Source: Cladobotryum mycophilum | Taxonomy: Eukaryota; Ascomycota; Sordariomycetes; Hypocreales; Hypocreaceae | DNA: 64,000 bases | Assembly (NCBI GenBank): GCA_036429605.1 | Contig: JAVFKD010000002.1 | Location: 2,914,001-2,978,000, forward strand | Reading direction: 5' to 3' | Shown here: positions 1 to 11,595 of the stretch, one piece after another | Numbering within the stretch: the first letter of the stretch is position 1 | Layout: each line of letters begins with the position of its first letter | Made by a program: the position numbers and the translations under genes | Notes under the pieces: generated by a model | Database searches by the model: none | What the model was told of the DNA's origin: nothing | Seen by the model: the letters and a program-made list of their open reading frames with translations, nothing else

Positions 1-1478
1 GAACTCTTCCACGGCCCAACTTTTGCCTTCAAGGATGTTGCGCTGCAGTTTCTAGGAAACCTTTTTGAATACTTCCTCGTTAGAAAGAACGAGGGCAAGA
101 CAGGCACAGGTATGCGACTCTTGTAGGCCTTGGACGCAGCAAATCCCTTGTCGCATCTGAATCAGGCTTTCTACATGCAGGACACAAGCTTACTCACTTT
201 TTTGGTTTTTTTTTTGCAGAGCGACACCACTTGACCGTCGTTGGTGCTACTAGTGGTGACACAGGCTCTGCCGCCATTTACGGCTTGCGAGGGAAGAAGG
301 ATGTTTCCGTTTTCATCATGTTCCCCGAGGGCCGCGTGAGCCCCATTCAACAGGCTCAGATGACCACGGTTCCCGACAAGAATGTCTACAATCTTGCCGT
401 TAACGGCACATTCGACGATTGCCAGGTAGCTTACGATGCCCCTAATCACCCAGTGGCCACGGATAAAAAGTGGTCTTTCTATAATATGTACTAACTACCC
501 CTCCCCCTTTAGGATATTGTTAAAGCCCTGTTCGCCGATGAGGATGCTAACAAGGCTTTGAATCTTGGCGCCGTCAACTCGATCAATTGGGCAAGAATTT
601 TGGCCCAGATTGTCTACTACTTCTACTCATACTTTACTCTTGCCAAGACATCCTCCGACTTCAAGCTTGGAGACAAGGTCCGCTTTGTGGTCCCAACGGG
701 CAACTTTGGCGATGTTTTAGCTGGTTTCTTCGCTCTACGCATGGGTCTTCCCATCGACAAACTTGTCATTGCTACCAATGAAAATGATATTCTCGATCGA
801 TTTTGGAAGTCCGGCAAGTACGAAAAGAAGCCCGTCGATTCTGCCGAAGCCGGAGATGGTCTCGCTGTCGATGGCGCCAAGGCTCACCCGGGGGGCGTCA
901 AGGAAACCTTGAGTCCGGCCATGGATATCCTCGTTTCGAGCAACTTCGAGCGCCTGCTATGGTTCTTGGCCTACGAGTTCGCGTCTAGTGCAGGAATGGA
1001 TGATCTGTGGAACCAGAAGCAGGCTGGCCAAGAAGTTGCCCAGTGGCTTAGGGACCTGAAGCAGACTGGAGCCTTTGGGCCTGTGTATCAGGACGTGCTC
1101 AAGAGCGCGAAGCGCGATTTTGAAAGCGAGCGTGTTACCGACGACGAGACCATCGAGACCATCCGATCATTTTACCGCAGTGTTGGTTACATCTTAGACC
1201 CCCATACCGCTGTTGGTGCTGCGGCGACGCAGAGATCCATTGACCGTGCTGAAGCCAGCACACCGCACATTTCTCTCTCGACGGCACACCCGGCCAAGTT
1301 CTCGGGCGCGGTAGAGAAAGCGCTGAAGGGCGAAGATGGGTTCGATTTCGAGGCAAAGGTGCTTCCACCCGAGTTCATTGGCCTCGAGCAAAAGGAGCAG
1401 AGAGTGACGAAGGTTGAGAACGACTGGCAAAAGGTTCGAGAGCACGTCAAGGCTCAAGTGGCAGAGGAGCTGGCTTAG
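1..1478 (+). CDS. THR4: Threonine synthase, 5' partial
   Basis: PLP-dependent enzyme that converts O-phosphohomoserine to threonine, the last step of threonine synthesis. Exons are <1-109, 220-425 and 513-1478; introns 110-219 and 426-512 are GT-AG. The first visible residues hold the PLP lysine motif GPTFAFKD, followed by GATSGDTGSAA and the glycine-rich phosphate-binding TGNFGDVLAGFFA. The family is about 515 residues in yeast; about 426 residues are visible, so roughly 100 N-terminal residues and the start lie left of the window. The C-terminal coiled, charged end (VENDWQKVREHVKAQ) is typical. It is convergent with the carrier gene at 2592-3897. No frame disruption is seen. Family assignment is secure. 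Confidence 0.97.
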
Positions 1479-2591
1479 ACGCGGTATATCCGATGACGCA
1501 GCGAACCCAGACGCAGCAAAGCGACGGAAACTGCTCGGCGCAATTTCCGTTGCCAACTACTACTGTTGACATTTGCTCACCTACTTACAACTATTAACCT
1601 ACCTCACCGTAGGGGTCCCCGAGCGGCGCTTTTACCCATTTCTGTGCTTGCGCCCCAGGGTTCTTTCTCTGTACGTAATTTTTGGCTTGGCTTTTTATTT
1701 ATTTTTCTCCCTTCATATCATACAAGTACCTTATTCAAGGGGGTGTGCGTGGAAATGATTTAGACAAAGGAGTGAAACTATAAAACGTCATTTGGGCATA
1801 TAATCTGGGAGAGGAGCATGAACGTGGCAGAGAAGTAACTTTGGCTTGTGAAATTGAGAGAGCTCGGTGTGCGCGCACACATACAATATACACACGCGCA
1901 CACACACACATCAATGTTTTTCTACAAGTAGTTGCAAGTTTTTAGGACTCCATACTAGGTAGTTCTCCGGTTTCAGGGCAAATTCATCAGGTCATTGGTC
2001 TGTCTTTGCATCTTTGTTTTGTCTCCCCATTGGCTGTTGGGTCATTTGTCCTATCACCCTTCATTCCTTGTCTCAAAGCAGGGCGCCTTTTGGATGTCGT
2101 GGATAGACATCATTGGAACCATGTCAGGACCCCCATTTCGTGCCACACACTGGCCATCCAACAGAAACAAGACATATGCAAGTTGCGGCATAGTTATATA
2201 GGTATATATCTTCAGCTGCCAAGAACTCACCCCCTCATACTGTAGGGGTACAAAATCACATTTCTTCATTCTTCCGCAGCGTCCCCCGTCCATCCGGGCA
2301 ATGTGAGACGTTTCCTCCCGGTCGTGTTGTAGTTTTGTAGAATACTCGGGTAAAAACTACTCTTCATATTCACAGCTACCAGTGGCTCATCAACAAGAGT
2401 CAACAATAAAAAATCAAGCAGAGCAAAAACCGAAAACGCCCCTAGTTCGTTATACTGTCCATTATTCTGGACCCTTGGCAAAAACTGTTGACCCCCCTTG
2501 GTCATAATTCTTTTTCCCATGACAGCTCGTAGTTCGAAAATTCATAGTCAGAAAGTGTTTGGTTGATATTGTTACATTTTTTGTTTTAATT
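1479..2591. other. Convergent 3' intergenic region
   Basis: Separates the 3' ends of threonine synthase and the mitochondrial carrier. It contains a CA/TG-rich microsatellite at about 1867-1912 and AT-rich sequence suited to two 3' UTRs. Short open frames here show no family features. Confidence 0.6.
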
Positions 2592-3897
2592 TCAAATCCC
2601 CTTGTCGTCGTCTAGCGTCTTGATGCGCTTTTTGATGAGCTCAAATGACGAGAAGAAGATTGCGTTAACGGCACAGGATCGAATCATGGATACTCCCAGG
2701 CCGCGATACATGTGGCGTTTAAAAAACTCGATTTTAGGTGCTGGCTCGACCTTTTCTCCTCTCGTGTATAGAAGTGAATTCCTCTGGTAGATGCTCTTTG
2801 CGGAGTCTATCGGATCTAAGCCGCGTACACTTGTTAGGATAATTTCCAGAACTTTAGAGTGGTGGAGACGACCACCTACAGATCATAGCCCAAGATACAA
2901 GTCCGCAAAGGCCACCGGCTGCAACGACCGCCAGTTTGTTACTATTCGGATTGTCGCCAGCAAACGTGGTGCCTAACTGCTTTCCACTTTCATAAACCAT
3001 AAAGTATATGGCCGTTCCCAAGGTATCGCGCACTATCCGGTTCGTCAGCAAAGGTAACAAAAATAGTCCTAGTTGAGGTATCCTCACAGAGATGCAGATT
3101 GAATCCATTGTAAAGCCCCAGAAATCCTCGGTGCTTGACAATATTCGCCATTGTCTTCAACGTTCCCTTATTTTGATAGCTCAAGGCCAAGTCGCGGCTT
3201 CGCTTGCAATCACCCGCACGCTCCGCCAGCAGAACAGACACTTGAGCGCTCAATTTGGAGAGCTCAAAAGGACAGGCTAAAAAGGTAATTGCAGATCCTG
3301 CCGTAGCTCCGGCCGCGCCGAAACAGGCGACTGAGTAGAGGTTGGGATATGTGCCTGGCTTGCTGACATGACGGTGGATGTCGAACCCAAAATTCCGTTT
3401 GATCCAGTCGGAGTAGACGTGCTTGGCTCGTTGGTATATCGAAAATGAGACGGTTCGTACGAGTGTGATGCTGGCCATTGGGGCAGTTACACCTAAGAGA
3501 ATTGCATGTTAGGGTATGACGCCATAGCATTCATGGTTGAGGAAATCCATTCACTGATGCCCAGAAGCAAGCTCCCTCAAGGATGATGGAGGGGTAGAAT
3601 AAACTTGCCTCGAAAGAACCCCGCAAGAGCCTCGGTGCGGTAGGTATGCTTGACGCAGTCCACAAAGCCATTATAATGATATGTTTGCATGCGCGTCTTG
3701 ACACTATCCAGAGGAAAGGCAGTAAGTGTAGAGAAAACACTCGAGGAGCTGGCGGCGATCTCAATTCGATAGCGCTTTACAAACGCGTTGGACCTCTGCA
3801 GCGCCCGTTCTTTTTCTCGTCCCCCAGTGTGAGACATGACGGCTGATGCGGAGCGGCCTGTGACATCTTGGTGATCTTGTCGAGCGTCCGCAGTCAT
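2592..3897 (-). CDS. Mitochondrial carrier (SLC25) family protein
   Basis: Six-helix inner-membrane solute carrier; the substrate cannot be told from sequence. Exons on the minus strand are 3897-3609, 3492-3088, 3032-2880 and 2815-2592, together 1071 nt (356 aa). All three carrier signatures are present: FPLDSVKTRM near 61-70, CPFELSK near 170-176 and YPIDSAK near 283-289. The last is only formed by splicing 2880 to 2815. The first intron (3493-3608) must be GC-AG: the junction AG|GCAAGT to TTAG|GT gives FFRGVTAPMA in frame, and no GT donor does. The intron at 3033-3087 restores HLLRDTLGTAIYF. A second in-frame ATG at 3837 is an alternative start. The N-terminus before repeat 1 is about 45 residues and polar. 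Confidence 0.93.
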
Positions 3898-4848
3898 GCT
3901 TCTGGCGATTGGCGTCCGGTCACAACGCGTTCAGACTGCGGCCTCGAACGAGACCAGAGTCTGGAGCGCGGATCGCAGTACGGCCAGCAGCCAGAAGCCT
4001 CTTGTCCATCAAGATCCCCGACAAGGTGCGGTCGAGTGTGTTTGAGGGGGAGGTATCGAATGAATGAAGGTGTATTGGTAGTGGCGTGGTTGCGGTTGTT
4101 GAAATCGGAAGGATGGACTAGAATGGCGAGCTTTCGGAAGCTGAAGAGTGACGGAGACACTCTGTAGGGAAGAAAGAAGAAGCCGGGCGGGGGAGGGAGG
4201 GAGAAGTCTTTCAGGATATATGGTGATAAAAGGATGGACTAGATAAAGAAGTGACGGCGGACGACGTCTTATCGTCGACGTCGCCCTTTGCTGGACGACG
4301 ATTGCGGGTTTGATGGCGATGGCGATGGCGGGCTTTTGATGGAGAAGAGGAAGGAAAAGGAAGAAGAAGGGGAGGGACAGAGAAGTGAAGGGGGATGAAG
4401 GAAAAGTAGCAAGAATGGAATGGGAAATAGAAAATGAATGAATGTGGGTGAGGGGTGCCAAAAGGCTAAGAGCGAGCAGGCGAGCAGCAACGGCAAGAGC
4501 AAGAGCAAGAGCAACGGCAGCAACATTGACAGCGGCAGTAGCAGCCCCTCGAATTGTGCCCATCATCTCTTGTTGGAGTTGATCAGATCCCGTCTTGGGT
4601 ATCCGTTGTGGGGAAGCTCCCTTGCCGTCAGTAACACGCCCGCATTTTGCTAGCACACCGGGTCACTGCATGTTCCTCTCCCTGCGCTGCAAGAGCAGAA
4701 AGAGTCACCCCAATTCACCCAATTCAAAGGCTCCACAAGTACTTTCATCGTTAACACGCTAGTGACACAACCGTCACATGCTGATAAGTCACAGGCAAGG
4801 TACCTAAGGTAACTCCATACGTTATCTCAAAGAAATACAACAGAGAGG

Positions 4849-4883
<35 letters not shown>

Positions 4884-5898
4884 AACTTTCCATCTTCATG
4901 ACCAAACAGAAAAATACCATAATCAAAACTGTCACGGTGAATCAATTCATCACCCTCCTCCAATTAATGCCCTTCAACGAACCAGCCACTTACAAACAGT
5001 TCTCGTGGCTGCATGGGTAGTACGTCCAGACCAAGCGGTTCTGGGCAAGGACGTCATCAGGCGGGAAAAGGAACTTATCGTGACCTTGGATAAGACCCTG
5101 GCTTGCGGCCAAGCAGCAAGGTGAGGACATGCAGTGTGACAGCGGATACATGTACACTCATAGTACACACATCGTACTGCGTTGGTTGTACTGGGACCCA
5201 ATAGGGAACCTGAAATATCCCATTACAACACCGACTTTCTGCATAGAGCTTGTCTTCTGCAGCCATCATTGGTACCCTCTACATCTGCAAACATCATCAT
5301 GCGCCACCACTGCAGGTATTGCTCTATACTGTACGTACGCACATAACAATAGCCCTGCTGGCCATGAGGCCCTTCACACAGACACACTGACATCTGGCAA
5401 GCAACTGCCGAATTACGAGTATTCACATCCAGCTTGTGTCCTTGTCTTGAAAGGGGGGTCAACAAGCCAATTGGAATAGACCATGGCAATTCTTGGTGAT
5501 ATTGAGATCAACTGGCAAACGCATTGGGCACAACATAATCTGGCTGTTGAACTCTTGTACAGCTTCATATGGCCTCAGCATCATAACCTTCAGCATTCTC
5601 CCATATTGTCCCATATTGTCCCTCCCCCGCGAATACCTTGTCTATTCCCCCTCTTCCTGATGCTTCAGCGAGTTGCATGTGCTACTGCATAAGGTAAATG
5701 CCTAGCATGATAGTGCACGGGTGCAATCATCCCAGCATTTGAGGTAGGCAATTTCTTTCCAGATTGCCGCCAATTTGTCCAAGCAGGGACAACACCCTTA
5801 GTGAGTCGCTCCAGCAGGTGCTCGGAATTACCTCATGCGGAATTCGCATCGCTACGAGACTTGGAGCCAGTTTGACTCTTAGCATATGCAACAGCTGC
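3898..5898. other. Carrier promoter and TMA46 3' region
   Basis: Two kilobases upstream of the carrier, on the same strand as the 3' end of TMA46. It holds a purine-rich stretch at 4180-4400 (polypyrimidine on the carrier strand) and a (GA)n microsatellite at about 4843-4880. Low-complexity open frames occur but lack any domain. An AGGTACCTAAGGTA-type motif lies near 4797. Confidence 0.5.
4843..4880. repeat. (GA)n microsatellite
   Basis: Dinucleotide GA run of about 16 units, seen directly. It lies in the promoter-side intergenic region of the carrier gene. Confidence 0.95.
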
Positions 5899-7043
5899 TC
5901 AAGCTGCAGGCACTTCCTCAGGTGTTTGCGCTGCGGGCGTTTCGTCCGTCTCCGGTACTTCCTCCGGTACCACCCCTCCGTGCATAGTGAGAAGCCGGTC
6001 TTCTTCCTTCCTCTGCCTGAGAGCCTCCGTCTCATTTCTGAGCTTTTCGAGATTCCAAGCGTCGTCGTCATCATCTTCATCGTCATCCTCATCTTTCCAT
6101 TTTCCGCTTTCAAAGAGAGCTCTTCCTGTGTTATCTTTGGCCTTACGGGCCTGCTCTTCAGCAGCCTTCTTATCCAAACGTTCCTTCTTCCACTTGGCAA
6201 AGCTCTCAGGGGTAACCGGAGTTAAAGTTCCGGTGAGCTTGTGACGTTCAGACTCCAAGAAGTCTTCCAAGGTAAGCGTCTTCAGCGGGGACTTGTCCAT
6301 AAGCGCCTTTTCGGCTGCCCTCTGTTCCTTCGTCTTCAAAATGAATCTGTAGCATGTGTTAGATTCACAAGGTTTGGTGCCACGTTTGCTTGTGTGTCAA
6401 CTTACCCAGGTGGGAGAGCATGTTTATACATGCACTTATCGCCTCCATTGGGGCAAATCCAGAACCAACCATATTTGCCATCCTCAATAGCTGAGATGAA
6501 GAATTTGCACACTTTGTCGGTGCTCGTTTGTTGGTTACCCTTCTTAGACAATACAACCTTTCGCAGTTGCTCCTCGTCCCAGTCGGCCGATGTTTCTTGC
6601 TTCTTTTCTTCTTCCTCATCCCCTCTTGTATCCGTGTACAGGTTCCTCTTCTCTGTCTTACGCTCGATGCTTAGGTCGTGCGAAAACTTGCACTTCTTAC
6701 CCTTCTCACAGTCACCTTTCTTGTAAAAGATGCAGAGAACTGTCTTCGGATCGACACCAAAAGGCACTTTCTGAATTTGAGCAGGTCTGTTTAGCAACTC
6801 CGCAGCCTCTCGTTTGGCATCTTCGGCTGCCTTCTTCTCCTTTTCTCGTGCTGCCTTCTCTGCCGCCTTTTTCTTCTCTTCTGCGCTGCCACCGCTTTTC
6901 AAATTGGCGGTGATTTGCTGGATATGTTTTTGGGCAACGGCTCCTTTCTTGTTCTTCATGCCAAATGTTCGATCTTCGACAGCCTTGGCGGTCGATGGCT
7001 TCTTGCCACCAACGACGCTTTTGTCGACCTTCTTCGGAGGCAT
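5899..7043 (-). CDS. TMA46: CCCH zinc-finger translation-associated protein (ZC3H15/Tma46 family)
   Basis: Cytosolic ribosome-associated protein; the family partners the DRG/Rbg1 GTPase. Exons are 7043-6406 and 6346-5899 with a 59-bp intron (branch CTAAC), giving 361 aa. The start at 7043 gives MPPKK, the conserved family N-terminus, followed by TFGMKNKKGA. The first zinc finger is C-x7-C-x5-C-x3-H (CIFYKKGDC...CKFSH, near 100-120). The second starts CKFFISAIEDGKYGWFW and ends CPNGGDKCMYKH. A lysine/alanine-rich coiled coil precedes the fingers. The DFRP region LTLEDFLESERHKL follows the intron, and an acidic D/E run lies near the C-terminus. It is divergent from OST4. Very confident of the family. 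Confidence 0.95.
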
Positions 7044-7601
7044 GATGGGCAACGAGTGAGGAGAGGGAGATTGGTGGTGGGGTACTCGGTGGGATAAAAG
7101 GGCCCGTCTACTTCAAGTCAAAAGCAGAATCAGACCGATTCAAGAGAAATAATTGATTAGTAAAAATCAAGAATTTCTCCCCCTTCGTCGAGTCGTTATT
7201 AAACGATGGATCGCCGTTGAAATTTCGTCGTGGGATGATTCCTCCAGAGCAAAAGGGTGCCACACTTTTGGTGGGCAACACCAAGGAAGATGAAGTGACG
7301 GATTGTCACGTGAGTGTTCCACTTTTCTCATTCCCCATGGTGGATCTCCGGGCTTCCACAGGATAGGCTAGATCGATAGCTGCCAATGGAGTCGCATCAT
7401 CAGCAAGTGAGCTCCAAGTGTCCTCGCCAGGTCATTAAACGAGTCTCTTGAATTGAGGATCTGTCAACAACGACGTTGACAAACTTGTGAGTCCCAATAT
7501 CACAGCGCATCCACACACCGATCTTGCAAGTGCTCTAACTGACTGGTTCTTCCAAAAGCCAACGATATTGTCAATTGCGATCGGTTCTTCACGTCGCCAA
7601 G
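7044..7601. promoter_or_regulatory. Shared TMA46/OST4 divergent promoter
   Basis: The 558-bp gap between the divergent starts of TMA46 and OST4. A probable 5' UTR intron of OST4 runs 7487-7558 (GTGAGT donor, CTAACTGAC branch, AAAG acceptor). No recognisable operator or TATA box was assigned. Confidence 0.55.
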
Positions 7602-7733
7602 ATGATTACCGACGCCGAACTTTACAGACTTGCGATTTGGCTGGGCACCGTTTCCATGCTGCTCATTGTACTATACCATTTCATCGAGGTCAATGGCAAC
7701 GCCAAGCAAGCGGTTGCGGAGAAAGACAAATAG
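7602..7733 (+). CDS. OST4: Oligosaccharyltransferase mini-subunit Ost4
   Basis: A 43-residue single-pass ER membrane protein, part of the oligosaccharyltransferase complex that transfers N-glycans to nascent proteins. It begins MITDAELYRLAIWLGTVSML and continues with the membrane segment LLIVLYHFIEV, then a short hydrophilic tail ending EKDK. This matches the Ost4 pattern (MISD.. start, about 36-45 aa, one helix). The ATG context is CCAAGATGA. It is too short for usual gene-size cut-offs. A likely 5' UTR intron ends at 7558. It is divergent from TMA46. Confidence 0.95.
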   Translation: MITDAELYRLAIWLGTVSMLLIVLYHFIEVNGNAKQAVAEKDK

Positions 7734-9401
7734 ATATCACGGACCAGCGAATAAACATAACCTCAAGATCATCTACACGGCGCACTAGGATAGTCGACCC
7801 TATTGCGATCTTTCGAAAATGGGCATCAAACCAGGGATCGGTCGGAATTATAGGTGGCAATTTTTTCAGCATTCATAATCACAGCACAATGCACCCGAAA
7901 CCCAGCTTTTGGAGGTGGGCGGAAAACAAAAGAGCGAAGCCATCTGAGGTACCAACATGGACGGTGCTAGCAAATAATGGCTACGCTATCAGTCATGACG
8001 TCTCATATCCTAAGACCTATAGATGCAAAATAGAGTAGTGACATTGTTTGCCATGTCGAATATGGTTCGAGTTTCCTATAATTCAAGCAACTCGTTGATT
8101 CCGAACCTATGCCGCCCTGCTAGACGAGAAATCCAGAATTCAACATCTCGTGCAGTTGCTATCACCATACGAAAAGCCCCAATCATTACCCATCTCAATG
8201 TTTTCAAATCACATGCAGCAAATAATCCAAACCTGGGTCTTCTCCAGCCGATAAATGTGGTTCAATCTTACCAGCATTAAAACAGAGAGAACGGGAGCCA
8301 TTCAATGTCGGTTTGGAATAGTGTCTGCCATCTCTCGGTGAGGATATATCACCATATAGACACCTTTTTAGGCTGTCAAAGAATAGAAATAAACACCAGA
8401 ACGCTAGATGTGCTCCTTTCAATTGTTTCCTTCAATTTCCGGCGTTGTTCTGAAGTCCTCTCGTCCCTTTCTATTCCTTCTGTTTCTTTCCATCTCTCTT
8501 GTATGCTATTCTTGCATCAAGAGTGTTAGTAGCTTTATCCTTCGCTGGGCTGTCAACCTTATAGTGTGGCGCAAAAGCAGCGAGGGCTGTGGCGCTGCAT
8601 ATTTAGCGTTATAGTGCCTTGCTTACTTTTCCATTAGTGAAGGTGGCCTTTGCTGCGCGTTCAATAAGGGCGGTAGCCTGTAGTAATCGCCTCTCACTGT
8701 ATCAGCCTGTCTCACTGCATCTCCCGCTGCAGATGAGCTGACCTCGACGCCTAGGCTCCTGGGCTTCAGGGCTCTGTTTGGTCCTTTTCAGTGAGATGGC
8801 TCAGGGGACCGACGCAAGGGATCTGAGAGGCAGCACCCCAGAAGATGCAGAGCCAAGAGCACGCGCCGCCTCCCCCACTCAGGGCAGTTTTCTTGCCTTT
8901 CCCCTTTGACCCGCGTTCCCTTGCAACTCGCGTTGTTGGCATTTATCGCCTTGCCTACCCTTCCGCTTCCCCCCAACTTCTCTTCTCCCTTTCTCCTCCT
9001 TTCCTTCACACCACACTCACTCACTCTCACACTCTCACACACACACTCTCTCTCCCACAACAAAGCGTACGCTTCAGTCTCTGATACTGCATCCCTTTGT
9101 GCACGCATCAATCAGACCTCAATTATTATCCTCGCTAAAGACCGCGTCGCATTCCCACGACAAAGATCTTTATAACGACCGCATCAGAATCTATACATAC
9201 GGCCGCCGACAAGCGCCCCCCCAATCAGACCTTCTCCTCTCCCACAGAAGATTTGTCGCGATCATCTCACCTCGCATCACCCCCTTCGGCTGATTTAGCA
9301 TCTCTACAAGCTTAATCGGTTCTTCACTGCCGCTTCTCTATCGGCAGTTTTCTCAGGTCGCACCTCTTCCAGCTACTACTTTAGTCATCACAGCCATCAT
9401 C
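7734..9401. promoter_or_regulatory. OST4 3' region and YRA1 promoter/5' UTR
   Basis: No gene with family features is seen. From about 8880 to 9060 the plus strand is strongly C/T-rich with CACTCTCACAC repeats, as in fungal promoters just upstream of transcription starts. The segment 9060-9401 is then probably the YRA1 5' leader. Confidence 0.55.
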
Positions 9402-11193
9402 ATGTCCGGCAAGCTCGACAAGCCTCTTGACGAGATCGTCACCGCTCAGCGCCGCTCCTCTACTGCTGGCCGCCGTCGTTCTTTGCGCCGCTCCACTGGC
9501 GGTCGCCCCGCTCCCACGGCTCCTGCTGGAGGTGTTCAGAAGAGCACTGCCAAGCCTACCCGTGCCGCCAACGCGAAGGCTGCCCCGGCCAAGGCCGCTG
9601 CTCCTAGTGGTGACAGCAAAGTTATCGTCAGCAATTTGGTATGTACTGCGGCGCACTCCTGAAATTTCTAGCCAATACTAACAAGCTGCCAGCCCAAAGA
9701 CGTGTCGGAGAAGCAGATCAAGGTATGTTTCCGTCGAGGCAAACGAGCCTCCGGACTTTGTTCGACCTATTCTTCCTCGCCGTTCCTCCTTTCCTAGTCG
9801 ACGTCGGGGTCCTTTAGAAGGGTTGATTTTTTATGATGATGGCTTCAGCCCTATTCATGAAACTGCCGCGTCTCCTTCCCTGAACATTGCACGTTCGGCA
9901 ACGCCTCGAAAGGGGCTGGAAGTGAGGACCTTCCTTGTCACGCGCAAAGCCTGATAGAAATTGCCTGGTCAGCATTTCTTGTGAGCTGCAACGACTAATA
10001 GGATGATGGCAATGTACTCCCAACGAGCGCGCAAGCGCATTCGTGGTTGGTAATTCCCGTTAGGAATGAAGAGTTGCTGGCACATGTCGGCTGAGCGAGC
10101 AAAGCAGTGAGCATGTATACCCAAGACATACTGTTCATGGTAGCGGTTTTTCTGTGTGTGTATGTGTGCGGCTTTCTGGGATAGCTGTTGGCGATCTGCA
10201 AGAGGTCTGGCAGAATCGCGGGCTTCAAAGTGTCAACTCTTGGAGCCCAGATTGGCGAGGGTTGTCCAATCGAGAAACAGCGTGGCAACAGCTGCCTTCC
10301 CAGTCAGCTATATCTTTGAGGGTGGATTCACACCGCGATGATCCTGCTTGGTCTTCAAGTCATGGTTCACTGCTCTGCTTGCCAGTCACTCACCATCTTG
10401 TCTGTCGGAGATGATATGACGCATTGGAATTGAATCGACCGGGTCTCGAAGTCGGATTTGCCGTTATCACGCAGCTGTACGCTTTCGCTTAACTAACACT
10501 GTTTCCCTCCATAGGAATACTTCGTCCAATCCGTTGGTCCCATCAAGAGGGTCGAACTCTCATATGGTCCCAACTCCCAAAGCAGGGGTATCGCCAATGT
10601 CACCTTCCACAGGCCCGAGGGCGCCAGCAAGGCTCTCCAAAACCTGAATGGCTTGCTCGTGGACGGCCGTCCCATCAAGGTAAACTTGATTCCGGTATTC
10701 AACTTCATTACGACGGAATTCTAACGTAGTTTCAGATTGAGATTGTTGTTGGTGCCTCCCAGGCCGATAAAGTCATTCCACCAAGCAAGACTTTGGCTGA
10801 ACGCACATCGTGAGCTGTCCTGTTCCTAGGTTAGATTGTGAAATATAGCTAATGTTATGACAGTCAGCCTAAGGCTCAACCCAAGTCCGCTGCAGGCAAG
10901 AAGCAGCAAGCTGTTAATGGTGCCAAGGGCAATGTGGCAAAGGGAGCCGCTGCCGTCAGCGCTGCTAACAAGAAGCGACGTGGTCGCAATGCCAGACCAG
11001 CCAAGAAGACGGCTGAAGAGCTCGACTCCGAAATGGCGGACTATTTTGAGGGTGCAGGCAACAGTAACGCCGCCGAAACTACTGCCAGTGCTGCTCCTGC
11101 CGCTGCCAGTGGCGACGCTCCAATGGAGGATGAGATTATGGTATGTGAAGACTGCACCGCTACACACAGTCGCATGACTAACAACAGACGTAG
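9402..11193 (+). CDS. YRA1: mRNA export adaptor of the ALY/REF (Yra1) family
   Basis: Nuclear RNA-binding adaptor that links the TREX/UAP56 helicase to the Mex67 export receptor. Six exons: 9402-9638, 9693-9722, 10515-10679, 10736-10809, 10864-11140 and 11188-11193, 789 nt (262 aa). The N-terminal box SGKLDKPLDEIVTAQR is the conserved UAP56-binding motif. An R/A-rich linker precedes one RRM (KVIVSNL...EYFVQSVGPIKRVELSYG...GIANVTF). The C-terminus has a second UAP56-binding motif, LDSEMADYFEG. Exon 2 is only 30 nt and the next intron is 792 nt (9723-10514), far longer than every other intron here. The last exon is 6 nt (Thr plus stop); without that splice the frame would run on to 11263. The N-terminal and RRM parts are secure, the terminal exon less so. 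Confidence 0.93.
9723..10514 (+). other. YRA1: Exceptionally long YRA1 intron
   Basis: GT-AG intron of 792 bp with donor GTATGT and a TTAACTAAC branch point near its 3' end. It splits QIK|EYF in the first half of the RRM. Other introns in the window are about 47-210 bp. No coding frame with family features lies inside. Confidence 0.9.
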
Positions 11194-11595
11194 TAATGAA
11201 TCAGGGTTTTCGAATGACAGCGAAGAGGGGGCGTTTAATGCGGAGACATGTTTAAAAACTTGAAACACCAAAAACATTTCGAGGCTCTTCAGTATAACAT
11301 GGGCGAGAGTTTAGGCCGTGTGATTTTTGCTACGATAGTGTTTTTGGGGCGAGGTAAATTCGTTGATTAGTCTACAAGAAATATGAGTTTTGGGACGGGA
11401 TGGAATCGATTTTCGTCCTCCATTAGATTCCTTGTCCGTCTATGATCCAAGATTCTGGGGAACGGGATGCGCCAGGGAATAGCGTGCTCGCATATGTACA
11501 ACAAGAAATAATATATGAATACCCAAACGCATAACCAACTCCAATCATCAGCCCCGGTGGCTAAATGTTTCTTCGCTGAGTCCTAACATGCATGT
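11194..11595. other. Convergent 3' intergenic region
   Basis: AT-rich region between the 3' end of YRA1 and the small minus-strand gene at 11596-11906. Nothing else is recognised. Confidence 0.5.

Noticed and set aside
4009..4656. 215-codon minus-strand frame upstream of the carrier
   Set aside because: Low-complexity Ala/Leu/Ser/Pro runs arising from a purine-rich promoter region; no domain and no splice link to the carrier.
9829..9884. Possible box C/D snoRNA in the long YRA1 intron
   Set aside because: ATGATGA and CTGA boxes are present but no terminal stem brings them together.
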